Position numbers and translations under genes: made by a program. A stretch of DNA of 64,000 nucleotides from Tausonia pullulans. Lineage: Eukaryota > Basidiomycota > Tremellomycetes > Cystofilobasidiales > Mrakiaceae. The DNA is taken from assembly GCA_951802195.1 (NCBI GenBank), contig OX637624.1, positions 744,001-808,000 on the forward strand. The letters run 5' to 3'. Under the pieces are notes generated by a model that was not told the origin of the DNA, searched no databases, and saw only the letters and a list, made by a program, of their open reading frames with translations. Positions 9,917-21,126 of this stretch are shown in pieces (within the stretch, counting starts at the first letter, position 1; each line of letters starts with the position of its first letter).

Positions 9917-11871
9917 TCATTTCCTTCCCGCTGGCGGGGCAACGTACGTCTTGCCCTTCTGCTTGGCGTCGATCTCGACGGCGATCTTGAAGCTCCCGAG
10001 GAGGCCGGTCAGCTGGACCTTTTCGGAGCCTCCGAGCGACAGGCGATGCCTTGGGTGGGGGTCATCGTACGGCGCACGTCAGCGAGATGCCAACGCGCCG
10101 AGGAAAGAGAGAGAGAGAGAGTGAGAGACAGAGGGGCCGAGGGCTTACTCTGTCGAAGCGAGCTGATCGAGCAGGTAGACACGCGCGGCGTCGCCCATCT
10201 CGAGCGACTGGACGAACTCGTACGCGCCCTGGACGAGGTCCTGGAGAGCGAGACCCTTGTCCGCCTTGATGCCTTGGATGACTGTAGAGAGGAGAGGAGG
10301 TGCCACGCAAGTCAGCTCGAATTTCTGCGCAGAAGACGAAAGAGAGAGAGAGAGAGAGAGAGAGGAAAGAGGGCAAACATGTGTAGGCCGTCGTGAACTC
10401 GGCCGACATCATGACCTCGACGATCTTGGCGACGTCCGAAGGGTGAGGGTTGCCCGTGCAAGCGTAGACGGCCGTCTCATCCACGACATCGAACGCAGCG
10501 TGGCAGGCCTAGGACGCGGGGAGAGGTGAGCTTTGAAATGACTGCGTTAAGGGGATGAAACGCAGGTGGCGACAGACCTGAAGGACGTTGAGTGCACGAC
10601 GCATGTCTCCCTTCGACAGCTTGAGGAGCGCCTCGCGGCCCGACGGCTGGAGATTGACTCTGCAAGAGAAAGGCTCGTCAGTATCCCTAATCTCACGCCG
10701 AAAGCCTTAGCAAGATAGAACTGACTTCTCCTGGTCGATGACGACGTTGAGCCGCTTCTCGACCTCAAGGATCGGCAAGGGGCTAAACCGGAACCGCGTG
10801 CAGCGCGACTGAATCGCAGGCGTGATCTTGTTGACGTAGTTGCAGATGATGCAGAATCGGACGTTGCGGGTGTATTGTTCGATGACTGAGTGGAAGGTGA
10901 TGCAGAATCAGTTCGAGGGATGCGTACATGGCTGGGCCTCAAGGAGGCAACCCACCTCGTCGAAGCGCGGCCTGGGCAGCAGTGGTCATCATGTCCGCCT
11001 CATCCAAAATGATGAGCTTGAAGCCCTTGCTGTCGGAGAGCCAAGCAATCGCTCGTGTCAGCCCTGGAGGCGAAGGAGGAGCCCTGAAGAGACGCGGCTG
11101 ACGCACGAGAAGAGGACACGCGTCTCGGCAAACGTCTTGATCTGTTCACGGACGACGTCAATACCACGGTCATCCGAGGCGTTGAGCTACAAGTAGCGAG
11201 CAGAGGGAAGCTTGGAGTTAGCTTCTTATTGACGCGCCGCGTCCGTCCGAATTCGACAGGCGCACCTCAAGCATGTGCTTCTTGTAGTCTGCCCCGTAGA
11301 TCCTCCTTGCGACAGCCAGGATCGTTGAGGTCTTTCCTGTTCCAGGGGGGCCGTAGAAGAGGAGATGCGGTAGTCGCGACTTTTCGATGAACTTCTCAAC
11401 TGAGGGAGGGAGGGAGGGAGGGAGTCGATGGAGGACGAAGCGCGTCAGTCGCTGGCTTCCGGTCCCATTGTCTTTTACCTCCTCCTCCAATGTGGCTCTC
11501 GATCCAAGCAAGCGAACAACTCACTGGTGCCGGTGATGGACTTGTGCGAGACAACATCGTCGAGCGTGACGGGCCGGTACTTCTCGACCCTGCGTGGGAG
11601 AGCGAGCCAGGTCAGCCGCGACCCGACCTAGATGGAGAAGAGCGCGAGGACGCACCATGGGAGGTTCTCGTCCAACCCGGACAGTCCATCAGCAGCAGAA
11701 GAGGCTGAGGCTTTACCCTTGCCCTTTTTGAACGCCGGGATGGAGGCGCGCGAGATAACGGGCGCGTCGTCAACCTGGATCGGGAAGTGAGGGACATCCG
11801 TCAGATTGAGCCCACTCGCTCGTCGCGAGACAGGCACACACAGAGTCTTCCATCTGCACGTCGTCGGTCAT
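9917..11871 (-). CDS. RFC3: Replication factor C subunit 3 (human RFC5 type)
   Basis: Eleven minus-strand exons: 11871-11842, 11774-11656, 11589-11525, 11399-11266, 11186-11107, 11029-10956, 10885-10726, 10659-10578, 10508-10379, 10281-10149, 10049-9917. They join in frame to 379 residues. Motifs in order are LPWVEKYRPVTLDDVVSHK (RFC box II), Walker A GPPGTGKT near residue 88, LNASDDRGIDVVR, Walker B ILDEADMM, the SRC motif SRCTRFRF and KGDMRRALNVLQ. YACTGNPHPSDV and the C-terminal collar fit yeast Rfc3/human RFC5 better than the other small subunits. The complex opens PCNA and loads it on primed DNA in replication and repair. The last intron appears to use an AAG acceptor. Introns at the 3' end carry CT microsatellites on the coding strand. 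Confidence 0.93.
10340..10364. repeat. (GA)n microsatellite in an RFC3 intron
   Basis: A pure run of alternating A and G, with a second shorter run at about 10104-10121 in the next intron. On the RFC3 coding strand these are CT-rich and sit where a polypyrimidine tract is expected, so they may have grown from it. Confidence 0.8.
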
Positions 11872-12195
11872 GTTGGCTGAATGATTGGAGAGGGAGAGAG
11901 AGCGAGGAAGGATGAGGGAGTTTGACGTGGTGACTGGAGGACAATGAACGACGCGCGGTGGCGGAGAGTCGCGACGCGTCCATCCGACTGGAGCGCAGTG
12001 GCGAATGTTACCATGGACTCTCCATTGTGCAGGCTCTATATCTCTGATGCATATTTCTTGACCCAGGATATATGTTTGACAAGACGTTCATTATTCAGGC
12101 AGGTCCATACAATCCCGCAGAGATCTGCAGGCCGTGCCTTGATCACATTGATACACATATCATTCCACCCGTCTCTCTATGTAACATTGCCCATT
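11872..12195. other. Intergenic region, RFC3 promoter
   Basis: 324 bases between the RFC3 start and the APS kinase stop, both genes on the minus strand. It is less GC-rich than the genes around it. No gene or repeat seen. Confidence 0.6.
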
Positions 12196-13183
12196 CTAGA
12201 TAGTGATGAGGCCCTCCTTGACAAGGTACTCCGTGATGATCTTGACCGCTCCCTCAACATCAACCTCGTCCGTCTTAATCGTGATCTCGGGCTTGTCCGG
12301 AGCCTCGTAAGGCGAAGAGATGCCCGTGAACTCCTTGATCTCTCCAGCACGAGCCTTCTTGTAGAGGCCCTTGGGGTCCCGAGCCTCAACGACCGAGAGA
12401 GGAGCATCGACGAAGACCTCGATGAACGGCGTGGCAGGGGAGGAGGCGGCGTGGAGGGAGCGAGCGAGCTCACGGTCGGCCTTGTCTGTGAGTGCGAAGA
12501 AGCAAACAGGTGTGAGTTTGGGGAGGACTGCAACATCAAACTGTCAGGCAGAAACGCACAAGGCGAAATGAACGCGGTGATAGTGATCGTGGCAGACTGG
12601 GAGAAGAGAAGAGAGACCTAGAGGTAGCGAGAGAGTTTCGTCAGATCGGTCATTGAGCGTCACTCAGGAGCGGACAACTGACCTCGCCTATCCGACGGAT
12701 GTTCTCCTCGCGGTCCTTAGGGCTGAAGCCGAGGTCCTGCGTGCACAGGAACGCGCGCAACGGTCAGCCTGACAACGTCGAAACCTCGCCGCCACGTCTA
12801 GAGATCTCTGACTTGGACGCACCTTGTTGAGTCCGAAGCGGACGTTGTCTCCGTCGAGACGGAAGGCGTGGAGCTTCTGGTGGAGAAGATGCTGCTCGAG
12901 GGCAGTCGCGATCGTCGACTGGATACCGAGGTCATTTGGGTCAATAACAGCCATCGGCTGGAGACAAGCAGGCATGCAGAGTCGCCCACCTTTCCAGAGG
13001 CAGAGAGACCAGTGAGCCAGATGGTGGCTCCCTTCTGGCCGAGGAGCTGGGCACGCTCATCAGTGGAGACGGCTGGGAGAAGCGGTTCGAATTAGTCAGC
13101 CCGAGAACGATGGCGGACGATGTGCAAGCGATGAAAGAGATGTCGCGCTCACCTCCGGGGTGGAAGGTGATGTTGGTGGCCAT
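12196..13183 (-). CDS. MET14: Adenylyl-sulfate (APS) kinase
   Basis: Six exons (13183-13153, 13072-12990, 12918-12823, 12736-12683, 12617-12560, 12485-12196) join to 203 residues, the normal size for fungal APS kinase. The protein begins MATNITFHPG and shows the P-loop GLSASGKST near residues 32-40, RLDGDNVRFGLNKDLGFS (the substrate loop), REENIRRIGEV, ITITAFISPYKADR, and FIEVFVDAPLSVVEARDPKG with LYKKARAGEIKEFTGI. It phosphorylates adenylyl sulfate to PAPS in the cytosol, the second step of sulfate assimilation toward sulfite, cysteine and methionine. All active-site loops are present, so the enzyme should be functional. Confidence 0.95.
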
Positions 13184-13796
13184 GGTGAGAGGAGGAGAAG
13201 TAAGGAACGAGATCGGGAACGGAGCAAGGAGTGTTGGTAGTTGAAGGAGAAGGAGAAAGAGACGAGACAGAGTTGGTCTTTTCGGCGCACCTGCCCAGCC
13301 TTTCGTCGACATGACGTGCTCGAGACGCGTCCCTCTCACCCAGGCGACCCTGGCGCGTCGATTCCACAAGATTGACCCATCGACCCATCCCGCATCGTTC
13401 CGGAGTTGAGGAGCAAATTAGCGCAGGAACATAAGAGATGTCTGCGGGGCATCAAACATTCATACTCGTGCAGCCGTGGCGGTCGTCGTCTTCTTCTGTC
13501 TTATTCTTCAATGACAAAGGCGGGTGATAGAAAGAGGAAGGAGACAGCAACCGAGTCCGAATAGTAGTAAGGGAGGCGGAGGGCGGGGGAGGAGGAGGGG
13601 GGAGGGAAGAACGATTATAGGAGGAGGCCGGAGAGCGGTAGATGGATGGAGGACGTGGGCAGCCGTTGAACAGGGAGCCAACTGAGACAGGTTGCAACGG
13701 AAGAAAACAAAGGGAGGGAAAGGAGAATGTGGAAGGGCATGAGGGGGAGTGGAGAAATAGAAAGAAAAAAAAAAAAACACAGACGCTGTTGCACCA
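13184..13796. other. Intergenic region, APS kinase promoter and SHO1 3' flank
   Basis: About 610 bases. The middle (about 13550-13770) is strongly purine-rich on the + strand, so pyrimidine-rich on the strand of both flanking genes, and includes a 12-13 base A run near 13766. No gene recognised. Confidence 0.6.
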
Positions 13797-15652
13797 TTAC
13801 TGGATGAGCTGAAGGTAGTTGGAAGGGCAGATGCCGACCGTGCCGTCGGCCTTGCGCGCGCTCCACCATTTACCTTGAGTTTAATTAAAAGGAGAGTATT
13901 AGATCCTGGTTTACTCGCTGCGCAGAACGCAACAACGGGAGACGCACCACTGTTGTCGGCAATGTCAAGGATCTCCCCCTTGGTAAAGCTCATCTCCTGA
14001 GGGTCGTCCGGCGACGCTTGGTCTGAGATAGGGAGCCCGGCGGCGTCAGTTCTGTGTCTCTTCCCCTCAAAACAACCTCAGTCACGTCTGTCCCACTCAC
14101 AGGAGTAGAGGGCCTTCGCCTTGAGCAAAAAGCCTCCCTCGCCCGCACCGGCACCAGCAGCGCCCACCGACGAGCCCGCTGCAACTTCTCTGCCTCCAAT
14201 TGCTCCATTACCCACAGATCCGCTCTCGAGGTCCCTCCTTGAGCCAATGGGCGAGGCCACATGTCCGCCGTCCTGGTCGGCCCCGCCGTTGAGCTTGACC
14301 TGGCTGCTGGAATGAGGAGGGTAGTATACTCCGCCGCTGCCGAGACCGCTCCGCGAGCTCGAGGGGTGGATCTCTTGGATCGAGCTCGATCGGTTGCCTC
14401 CACCGCCGACACGCATCGAGCCGGACGAGGCCGGGAAACTCCGGGTACCAGAAGGGTGAGTGATCTGGACGTGCGAAAAGGAGTTGAGGGAGTGCCAGAG
14501 AAAGGTGGGCTGCGAAGGAGAGAATGTCAGTGGGAGAAATGGAGATAAAGTCGGTTCAGAAAGAGTATCACCTTCTCAGACGTGAGGAAGAGGAGCCAGA
14601 TGATCTGTGAGGGCAGCTCAAAAGTGATAAGCGGACGCTGGATACCGGGCGAACAGCAAGATCGGCGAACAACTCACGTCGGCGATGGAAAGGAGGAGCC
14701 ATCCAGCTCCAGCGGCCTGCTGGGATCCGTTGCCGAAGATGTTGTTGGTCTGCGTGAGAAGAACTCAGGAAAGTCAGGCTCGTTCGGAAGAGAGTCAGTC
14801 GTCGAGCCCCTGCATCACTCACCGAGGAGACAGCAAAGACAAGAGCGACCGCGCCGAAGGTGGAGAGCTGAAGCTGGCTGTGACGCGAGGCAGCAAGAGC
14901 GACTTTGGTAAGAGAACGTCCAACGTCGTGGCCCGCAGTATTCGGGGTGAGAGACCGAGACTGACTAGAGCGGCAGAGTGTCCGTGGCGATGCCCCATCC
15001 GAACCCAAACATCACAGCAAGCTGGAGGAAGATGCCGAACCACTGTAAGGCATCCAAAGAGGAACACTGTCAGTTTACCTACGTACCTCCAGGCATGATG
15101 AAGGGAGGAGAGCAAGGACTGACGGCCGTGTTAAACAGCGGACCGGAGACGGACGCGTTCTTTCTGGCCTCACCGACGCACATGGCGAAGAAAGCGATGA
15201 GCCAACCAACGAGGGCGAGGACCCAAGTGAGAAGGAGGACATAGTGCCTGGATAGGACGAGGGAGGGAGCGAGAGTCAGCGTCCGGCTGCTGTCTGTAGG
15301 TAGCTCCGCGCATCGTCCTGGGTGACTGACGAGTAGAAGGGTTCTGTTGGATGAGCGACAGCACAGCGTCAGCGTTCCGCACCCGGTTTCTACGCGTCAC
15401 ACGGCGAATAGATGGAGATGAGGAAAGCCGGTCACAACACGAGTGACAAGCCGAAGTAATGAGGTCGAGGGGAGACTACAGGGACAAGGCGATGCAGGAG
15501 AGCAGTCGCGCGCCTGACTTCGACCGAACGGGAGGGGACAGGCCAAACAGGCGAGGCAAGACAAGGAGCAGTCCACTGTATTGTGGAGATGACATGCGCG
15601 CGTTGAGATGGACTGGCTACTCACGGAAGTTGAGACCCCGGCCGGCAGCCAT
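13797..15652 (-). CDS. SHO1: High-osmolarity membrane sensor Sho1
   Basis: Ten exons: 15652-15625, 15343-15331, 15247-15124, 15042-14966, 14877-14823, 14749-14678, 14604-14572, 14509-14101, 14022-13948, 13873-13797. They join in frame to 320 residues. Four hydrophobic helices fill residues 15-140 (HYVLLLTWVLALVGWLIAFF, WFGIFLQLAVMFGFGWGI, LSTFGAVALVFAVSS, and WLLLSIADIIWLLFL). A Gly/Ser-rich linker follows. Residues about 264-320 are an SH3 domain: KALYSYQASPDDPQEMSFTK, GEILDIADNSGKWWSARKAD and GICPSNYLQLIQ. Four N-terminal helices plus a C-terminal SH3 is the Sho1 architecture. Sho1 recruits the MAPKK Pbs2 through SH3 in the HOG osmostress and polarity pathways. Exon 2 is only 13 nt. The last intron ends in AAG. 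Confidence 0.92.
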
Positions 15653-16473
15653 GGCGAGCGGGTGCAAGAGAGGGAGAGGGAGGGGCTGGCTAGCGGGAGG
15701 AGGGAGCGGGGGAGGCACCAGGCTGAGCAGGGTTGGGTATAAGAACGGCGGAGATTGTTGAGGGAAAGGTCGCACTGGAGGAAGAGCAGACGTCCAAGGG
15801 ATGACGGGATGCTGAGAGGATGAGACTGGCTCGCTGGCTCAATACGATGGTCGTTGGCTGGTACAAAGGAGAGCCAAGGGAAGAGGAAGAGGGGTTGCTG
15901 CTAAGGGCAAGGCAAAGCCCGCCCCGCGGCCGGCCGGCGGGCGCTCGTAGTCCTTGTCATCGCCTGTCTGCCTCCTGGCATGTCTTTGTTCCGCAGGCCC
16001 ACCCTTTCATGGGGGCACTCGCAAGCACGGGCAGAGGAAAGCTCACCACCGGCTCTACTCTTAAATCCCGTCGACTCAGACGGTATGGCCCCATTTCTAC
16101 AGCCCTGTCCGTCACTCGCTTCACACCTCGCTTGCTTCCGCCGAGTTATTTGGGACAATCACGATGCCCCTCTCCCGTGAATACAGCTGCTCACATATCT
16201 GCACAGACAGGATCGGCAGAGCTTCGCCGCAAGCCGGCCAAGCCTTGGTGCGAGTGCGCTCAGCGTTCTGCGGTGGTCCGACCCCTGACGCCGTCCGGCA
16301 ACCACGCGCCCTCCTCCCCTCTCTCCTCGTGTCAGTCGCTGAAACAGCGTGCCGCTGACATCGGCACATACACGGCGGCCGCTTCTCTCCCTCCCCTGCT
16401 CTTCTCGGAACGTGCCCGGTCTTCGCTCCACGATGCGATTCCCCTAACCTCATCGTCGTCGTCCCCCAGCAGC
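15653..16473. promoter_or_regulatory. Divergent promoter region, SHO1 and a secreted-protein gene
   Basis: About 820 bases between two divergent starts. A + strand frame stays open from 15820 into the secreted-protein gene, but its upstream part has no signal peptide or recognisable domain, so it is treated as non-coding. No clear regulatory motif was identified. Confidence 0.5.
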
Positions 16474-17522
16474 ATGCTCTCCCAGCTTGTCCGTGCCATT
16501 GGCATCTCTCTCATCGCGGCTTCCGCTACGCACGCCCAGCTGGTCTTGGTGAACGGCCAGGGCTACACGAGTGGACTCGCGTTCGTCCATCCAGCTCGCT
16601 TGTTTGCTGGCTACCTTGCATCTGAGCCCCTGCTTCCTCCAGTGTCGTCGACGCCCCCCAGGCTTCGTCTCAGTTCAACGTGCCGGGCAATCTGCCCATC
16701 GCTGTGGACGTCTCCGGGAACGGTCGGCTTCCTCCCTCAGCGTACGCTGCGGGTTCTACCGACGAGACGGCCTACCGCACGCTCGAGCTTTACCTCGTCA
16801 GCGCGAGCACGGGCAAGAATGTTTCGGTCTCTGGAGTGGGGACTAGCTTTCTCACCGGGGTGCGTTTCGGTCAGACCCCAAGAGAAGGGAGGGAGGGAGG
16901 GGGGGGGGGATCGATCTCCGCCTCCTGTTTCTCCGACCCCTTCTCCTTGTTCGAGGCAGAAGCTGAGCGTGGAACGCTAATTTCTCATTTCTATGTGTTT
17001 ACTGCACGCTCAGGAGATCGGCTCGACGGTGAAGCACCTGTCTTGGGACATCCCGACCTGTGTCGCCTCGGGTGCCTGGAACGTTCGTCTTCTCTTGCTC
17101 CTCGCGCGCGCGCAGCAGCTGACGATCCGCCACGAGGGAGTGACCTGACGTCTTCCTCTCTTCCCCTTCCCACAGCTCACCATGTACGAGTCGAACCGCA
17201 TCAACCAGACCGACTACTTCATCATCACTCCGCTTCGTCCGTCCTTCCTTCACGTTGATCTCTCTCCGCTTAGCCGCCTCTTGCTCACCTCCCTTCCCCA
17301 GCTATCACCATCATCAACAACGCCGGGTCCGTCCCCTCGTGTGCCGACAACATCACCCACCCTCTCCAGCCGCAGCCTCAAGATGACCACGCTCTACCGG
17401 CGAACCCGTGGGGTGTCGCTGGGAGCACCGTCGGGTTCCCCAAGACGAGCGACGCGGGTGCTCGTGCGTCTCGGAGCCTCGCTCCTCCTTCTCCGTATCG
17501 TTTGGGTGGACCGAAGAGCTGA
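16474..17522 (+). CDS. Small secreted protein, function unknown
   Basis: Exons 16474-16580, 16643-16859, 17014-17082, 17176-17236 and 17302-17522 join to 224 residues. The N-terminus is a good signal peptide, MLSQLVRAIGISLIAASATH followed by AQ, with likely cleavage after residue 21 or 22. The mature part has segments such as FNVPGNLPIAVDVSGNG, LELYLVSASTGKNVSVSGVG, VKHLSWDIPTCVASGAWNLT, ITIINNAGSVPSCADNITHP. It contains two cysteines in the mature region and possible N-glycosylation sites (NVS, NLT, NQT, NIT). There is no hydrophobic C-terminal tail, so a GPI anchor is unlikely. The beta-strand-like pattern resembles conserved fungal secreted or cell-wall proteins, but I do not recognise the family. 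The start was set at the signal peptide although the frame is open further upstream. Confidence 0.75.
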
Positions 17523-18034
17523 CTTGGTGCGTATGATGGATGACTGGACAGGCTTCTCGAAAAGGACGTGGGGTCTCTCCGTCGCCACAAGCGCACTCGT
17601 CGCTGTCGGATCGATGCTCTAGCTACGCGCTCGGAGGGTTCGTTGAACCGGCGAAAAAGAGGCGGGGGGGGGGGGGGGGGAGAGGGAGATGGGGTTTTGG
17701 TACACATTCTGATGGCCTAATTTTTCGATCTCCGGACCCGGAACGAAGAGGACAGGGGCGCGCGTGGCATCTAAACAGCCCACACCGGCAGTGAGGGTTG
17801 GGTGGACTGAGAAAAGCCCACCGCCCAAGAAAAGATGGACGACGGGACGACCCTCCCGATCGATCTGTTCACGTGCACAAACACACTTCCTTCCGGGCGG
17901 TTTCTCTTCAAATGATCACAGAGGGCTTGCTTGCAGATACAGAGAACGTCTACAAGCAGTCTCGGCAAAACCGAGGGAGTTGGTTTGGGGCCGAAATCCG
18001 CATGATATCCCTCGCGTCAAATCGACTTTGGCGT
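17523..18034. other. Intergenic region with a poly-G run
   Basis: About 510 bases between convergent genes. It contains a run of about 17 G at 17664-17680. No gene seen. Confidence 0.6.
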
Positions 18035-18766
18035 CTACTTCCTCTGGGCAGCGGCAGCCTTCATGACCTTCTTGACAATCTGGAGTGGTGAGGAGAGACG
18101 ACGGGGAGAGGAAGAGGTGGTGAGAAGTCAGTGACAGGATTGGTAGACAGAGGTATCCCACAGCTCGTTTGCGCGCTGGCTCCCAGACGGCAAGGAGGAT
18201 GCATGGTCACGCTCATCGCTGGCAGAGCTGCCAGCGAGCGAGCCAACGAACAAACAGAAGGCGATAAGACGGAGAGTGGAAGACGCACCTTGGCCTCCTC
18301 GACAAGGAAAGCACGGAGAATGCGGGTCCGGGTGCAGCCGGCGCAACGGGATCCACCGTAGGCGCGCGAGACGGTCTTCTGCCTCTTGGAGATAGCGGCG
18401 TACTGGCGGGGGCGGAGGGCGGGGACCTAAGGACAGAGGAAAGGAAGAAAACGAAACGATACGCGAAGGCAGGATCGTCAGTCGCGCGCGCTGAGGGCAG
18501 TCCAACTGGGTGGCTGGCTGGATGAGAGACGCACTCCAGGGAGACCCTCTCCACAGTCACCTGGAAATGATAGAGAACGACATGTCAGGCCCATATGCAG
18601 CAATACAAAAAGGGGACAGACGCAAACACGCACCACACTTGGGAGCAGAGGCAACCTTCTTGAGGTTCTGGACGACAAGCTTGCCTCCCGGGGTCTTGAC
18701 GACCTTGCGGCGGGCAGAAGCAGTGTTGTACGACTTGCGGGTGCGGAGGGTGACGCGCTGGGCCAT
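18035..18766 (-). CDS. RPL34: 60S ribosomal protein L34
   Basis: Exons 18766-18634, 18560-18535, 18426-18289 and 18079-18035 join to 113 residues, the normal length for eL34. The protein reads MAQRVTLRTRKSYNTASARR, then APKCGDCGEGLPGVPALRPR, TVSRAYGGSRCAGCTRTRIL, RAFLVEEAKIVKKVMKAAAA. The two CxxC pairs (KCGDC and RCAGC) form the expected zinc site. It is a cytosolic large-subunit ribosomal protein. Exon 2 is only 26 nt. The gene lies upstream (in its own direction) of nothing related except the P1 gene some 1.5 kb away on the same strand. Confidence 0.95.
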
Positions 18767-20247
18767 TTTGACTGAGGACTGAAGAGGAAAGTCAAAGCAG
18801 GGAGAGGAGGTCCAGAGTCAGAGGGGGAGGTTCCAATGGCGGGAAGGCGAGCAGGCGGAGGGAGAAGACGCAGGGGAAAGGGAGCGTCGGCGGGCCAGAG
18901 CGCAGAGGGAAGGGAGGGGGAGTCGGAGGACCAAGAGAGACCTTGCTGCTGGTGTCGAGAGAAGCATGGGCTGGCGTAACCGTACAGCTGCCTGTTCACA
19001 CATACAGCAAGGGCGGGAACGAGCAACGCCGAAGGAGAGGCAGGACAAGAGGAGCAAGAGCGCACAGCGGCCTCTCGGATTTTCGAGGGCGACGACGGCG
19101 GGGCCAGCCTCCCTGCTGGCTCTTCTCCCCTCGCCCTGCCTTCTCCTTCTCGAATGACGGTCCATGTTGCAGACAGGCAACACGCCGCGGGCCTCTCTGG
19201 AAGATGGTCTCCCCTCTCTCGACTAAAGTAGTCCGCCCGTAGAGCTCTCGGCAACCTGGCGCTAGCACACGCGCGTTCCTCCTGCGAGCAGTGCCCTCCT
19301 CCCGGCGTTGGCGATTCCCCCTGGTCCCAGGTTATGTGGTGCCGTGTGGCCGGATGATGTGTCGAGTGGCGAGAAGGTAGAAGGGCTGGGAGGGGGCAAG
19401 AGAGGCGTGCACACTCACTTGACGGCTTGAGGTGGTCGAGACGAGGGGAAAGACGCAAGGCGAGGGCCGCTGTGAGAAAGGACTTCCTCAGCGAAGGGCG
19501 CGCCGCCCGCACGAGCTCAGCAGGCAAGAGAGGGACAATGGTCCGTGGGAAGTTTGAGCCGCGTGTGGCATCAACTTGACCCATTTGCTCTTTCGGACCA
19601 ACGCACAACGAATCGACATTGAGGAGTTCAAACTTGAAATCACAGTTGCTGTTAGCCGCCTTCGTGTGAGAGCAGAGGGGGGGAGAGGATAATGGACGTC
19701 GTCTCTCGTCGACAGTCTGCGCGCGCCACCTCAGTCTTTGCTCAACTTTCCGTCGCCCGTTCTACCAGATCTCATCGTACACTGGGCGCATGCAGGAAAC
19801 TGAACAAAGGAAGCTGGACTCAGGTTAACGTGGGATGATTCCTCTTAAGAAGAATTGAGCTATCTCGCTCTCGCCGTTCTTCGTGCATACCTGTCGTCTC
19901 TCTCCGATTCATGCTCACTCAATCTAAATTCGGGCTTCGACGCTGGTGGTGCCTCCTGTGCCTGTCTCATATGGCTGTCTGACCAGGCACCAGTCTCGCG
20001 CCCCCAGAAGCTGTCCCTGCTGTCTCTCTTCGTCTCACTCCAAGGGTCTGAGGACGAACGCCCGTTGTCTCCTGCAGCAGCTTTGTGCGTCCGGTTCTCA
20101 CTATCTCTGACATCGCCCGAGCTGGTTGATGAAAGCCACATTCCAATTTCGCTAGCTCGCGTAGTTGTGAAACCCCCCCACGAAAGACCTCCTTTGACAG
20201 AATCCTCCGAGACGGATAAACGAGCGTCACGAGTCGGTACGAGCAGT
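18767..20247. other. Intergenic region between RPL34 and RPP1
   Basis: About 1.5 kb, unusually long for this window. It must hold the RPL34 promoter. Several open frames overlap on both strands, including one of 376 codons that runs into RPL34, but none shows a recognisable domain. The last 600 bases are less GC-rich. No snoRNA, tRNA or repeat was recognised. Confidence 0.5.
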
Positions 20248-21126
20248 TTAGTCGAAGAGCCCGAAGCCCATCTGTGAACAGAGCGAACGAGAACAGAATC
20301 AGCAAGGACTGCAAGCTGACAGAGGCAGAGAGGGAGCACCCACGTCGTCGTCGGACTCCTCCTTGTCCTCGGCCTTCTCCTCCTTCTTCTCCTCGGCGGC
20401 GGCGGCGGCAGGGGCGGCACCACCGGCAGCGGCAGCGACGGGGGCGGCGGCGGCTGAAGAGTGGGGCAAGATCAGCACATGAGTGAGGCACGCGAGGATG
20501 AGAGCAAGAGCGAAGGCTCACCTCCCGAGCCGGATCCGACGTTGGAGAGGAGCTCCTTGATGTTCTTGCCCTCGAGAGCCTTGGCGAGGAGGGTGGCCCA
20601 GATGGGCTCAAGCTCGACCTTGGCGGCGGAGGTGAGGGTGAGGAGCTTCTCCGAGGAGATCTCGATACCCTCGTCGGCGAGGATGAGGGCGGCGTAGGAG
20701 GCGGCGAGCTCGTTGGACTGGAGGAAGGGGGAGACGGAGTCAGCATATCCGGTCCTCGTTCGAGAGGAACATCCCCGAGAGTAGCAGGACGAAGGAAGCT
20801 GGAACGAGGAGGGAGGAAGCCGAAGGAGGAGCGTGCCGAGACACAGAAGGAAGGATGAAGGGATAGCGGGGCAGATTTGGCCGTCAGTCGACGCGAGCCG
20901 ACCTCGGTCTGCCGGCGCGCCTTCTCCTTCCTCCTCTTCTCCGACCAATGCTGAGGGAGAGCTCGTGCTGTCGGTTTACTCATTGGAGAGCATGACAATA
21001 GCAGAGCCTCGACGCTCCTCGATCTCCCTCCGCAAGTCGGCCGCAGCCTTCCCGCGTCCTCCTCGTTGAGGCGCTGCTCCGTCCTGTTCGTCCGTGTGTT
21101 GCAACTTGGACGACAGTATTCACCAT
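20248..21126 (-). CDS. RPP1: 60S acidic ribosomal protein P1
   Basis: Exons 20717-20522, 20453-20344 and 20271-20248 are firm. The proposed first exon is just the start codon, 21126-21124, followed by a 406 nt intron with donor GTGAAT. The result is 110 residues, normal for P1. The sequence runs [40 protein letters not shown], then an Ala/Pro/Gly hinge, an acidic [17 protein letters not shown] stretch and the universal P-protein tail MGFGLFD. The AALILAD start and TLTSAA loop fit P1 rather than P2. P1/P2 form the flexible stalk that recruits elongation factors. The start is the weak point: the frame stays open upstream of exon 2, but that sequence is not conserved. Confidence 0.85.

Noticed and set aside
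15820-16980. 386-codon plus-strand frame containing the secreted-protein start
   Set aside because: The upstream 220 codons show no conservation or domain, and the signal peptide begins exactly at 16474. The frame also runs through the splice sites needed for the conserved part.
18478-19608. Minus-strand open frame of 376 codons
   Set aside because: It overlaps RPL34 exons in another frame, is rich in Arg/Ser/Pro/Leu as random GC-rich frames are, and has no domain. It is best explained as a by-product of base composition.
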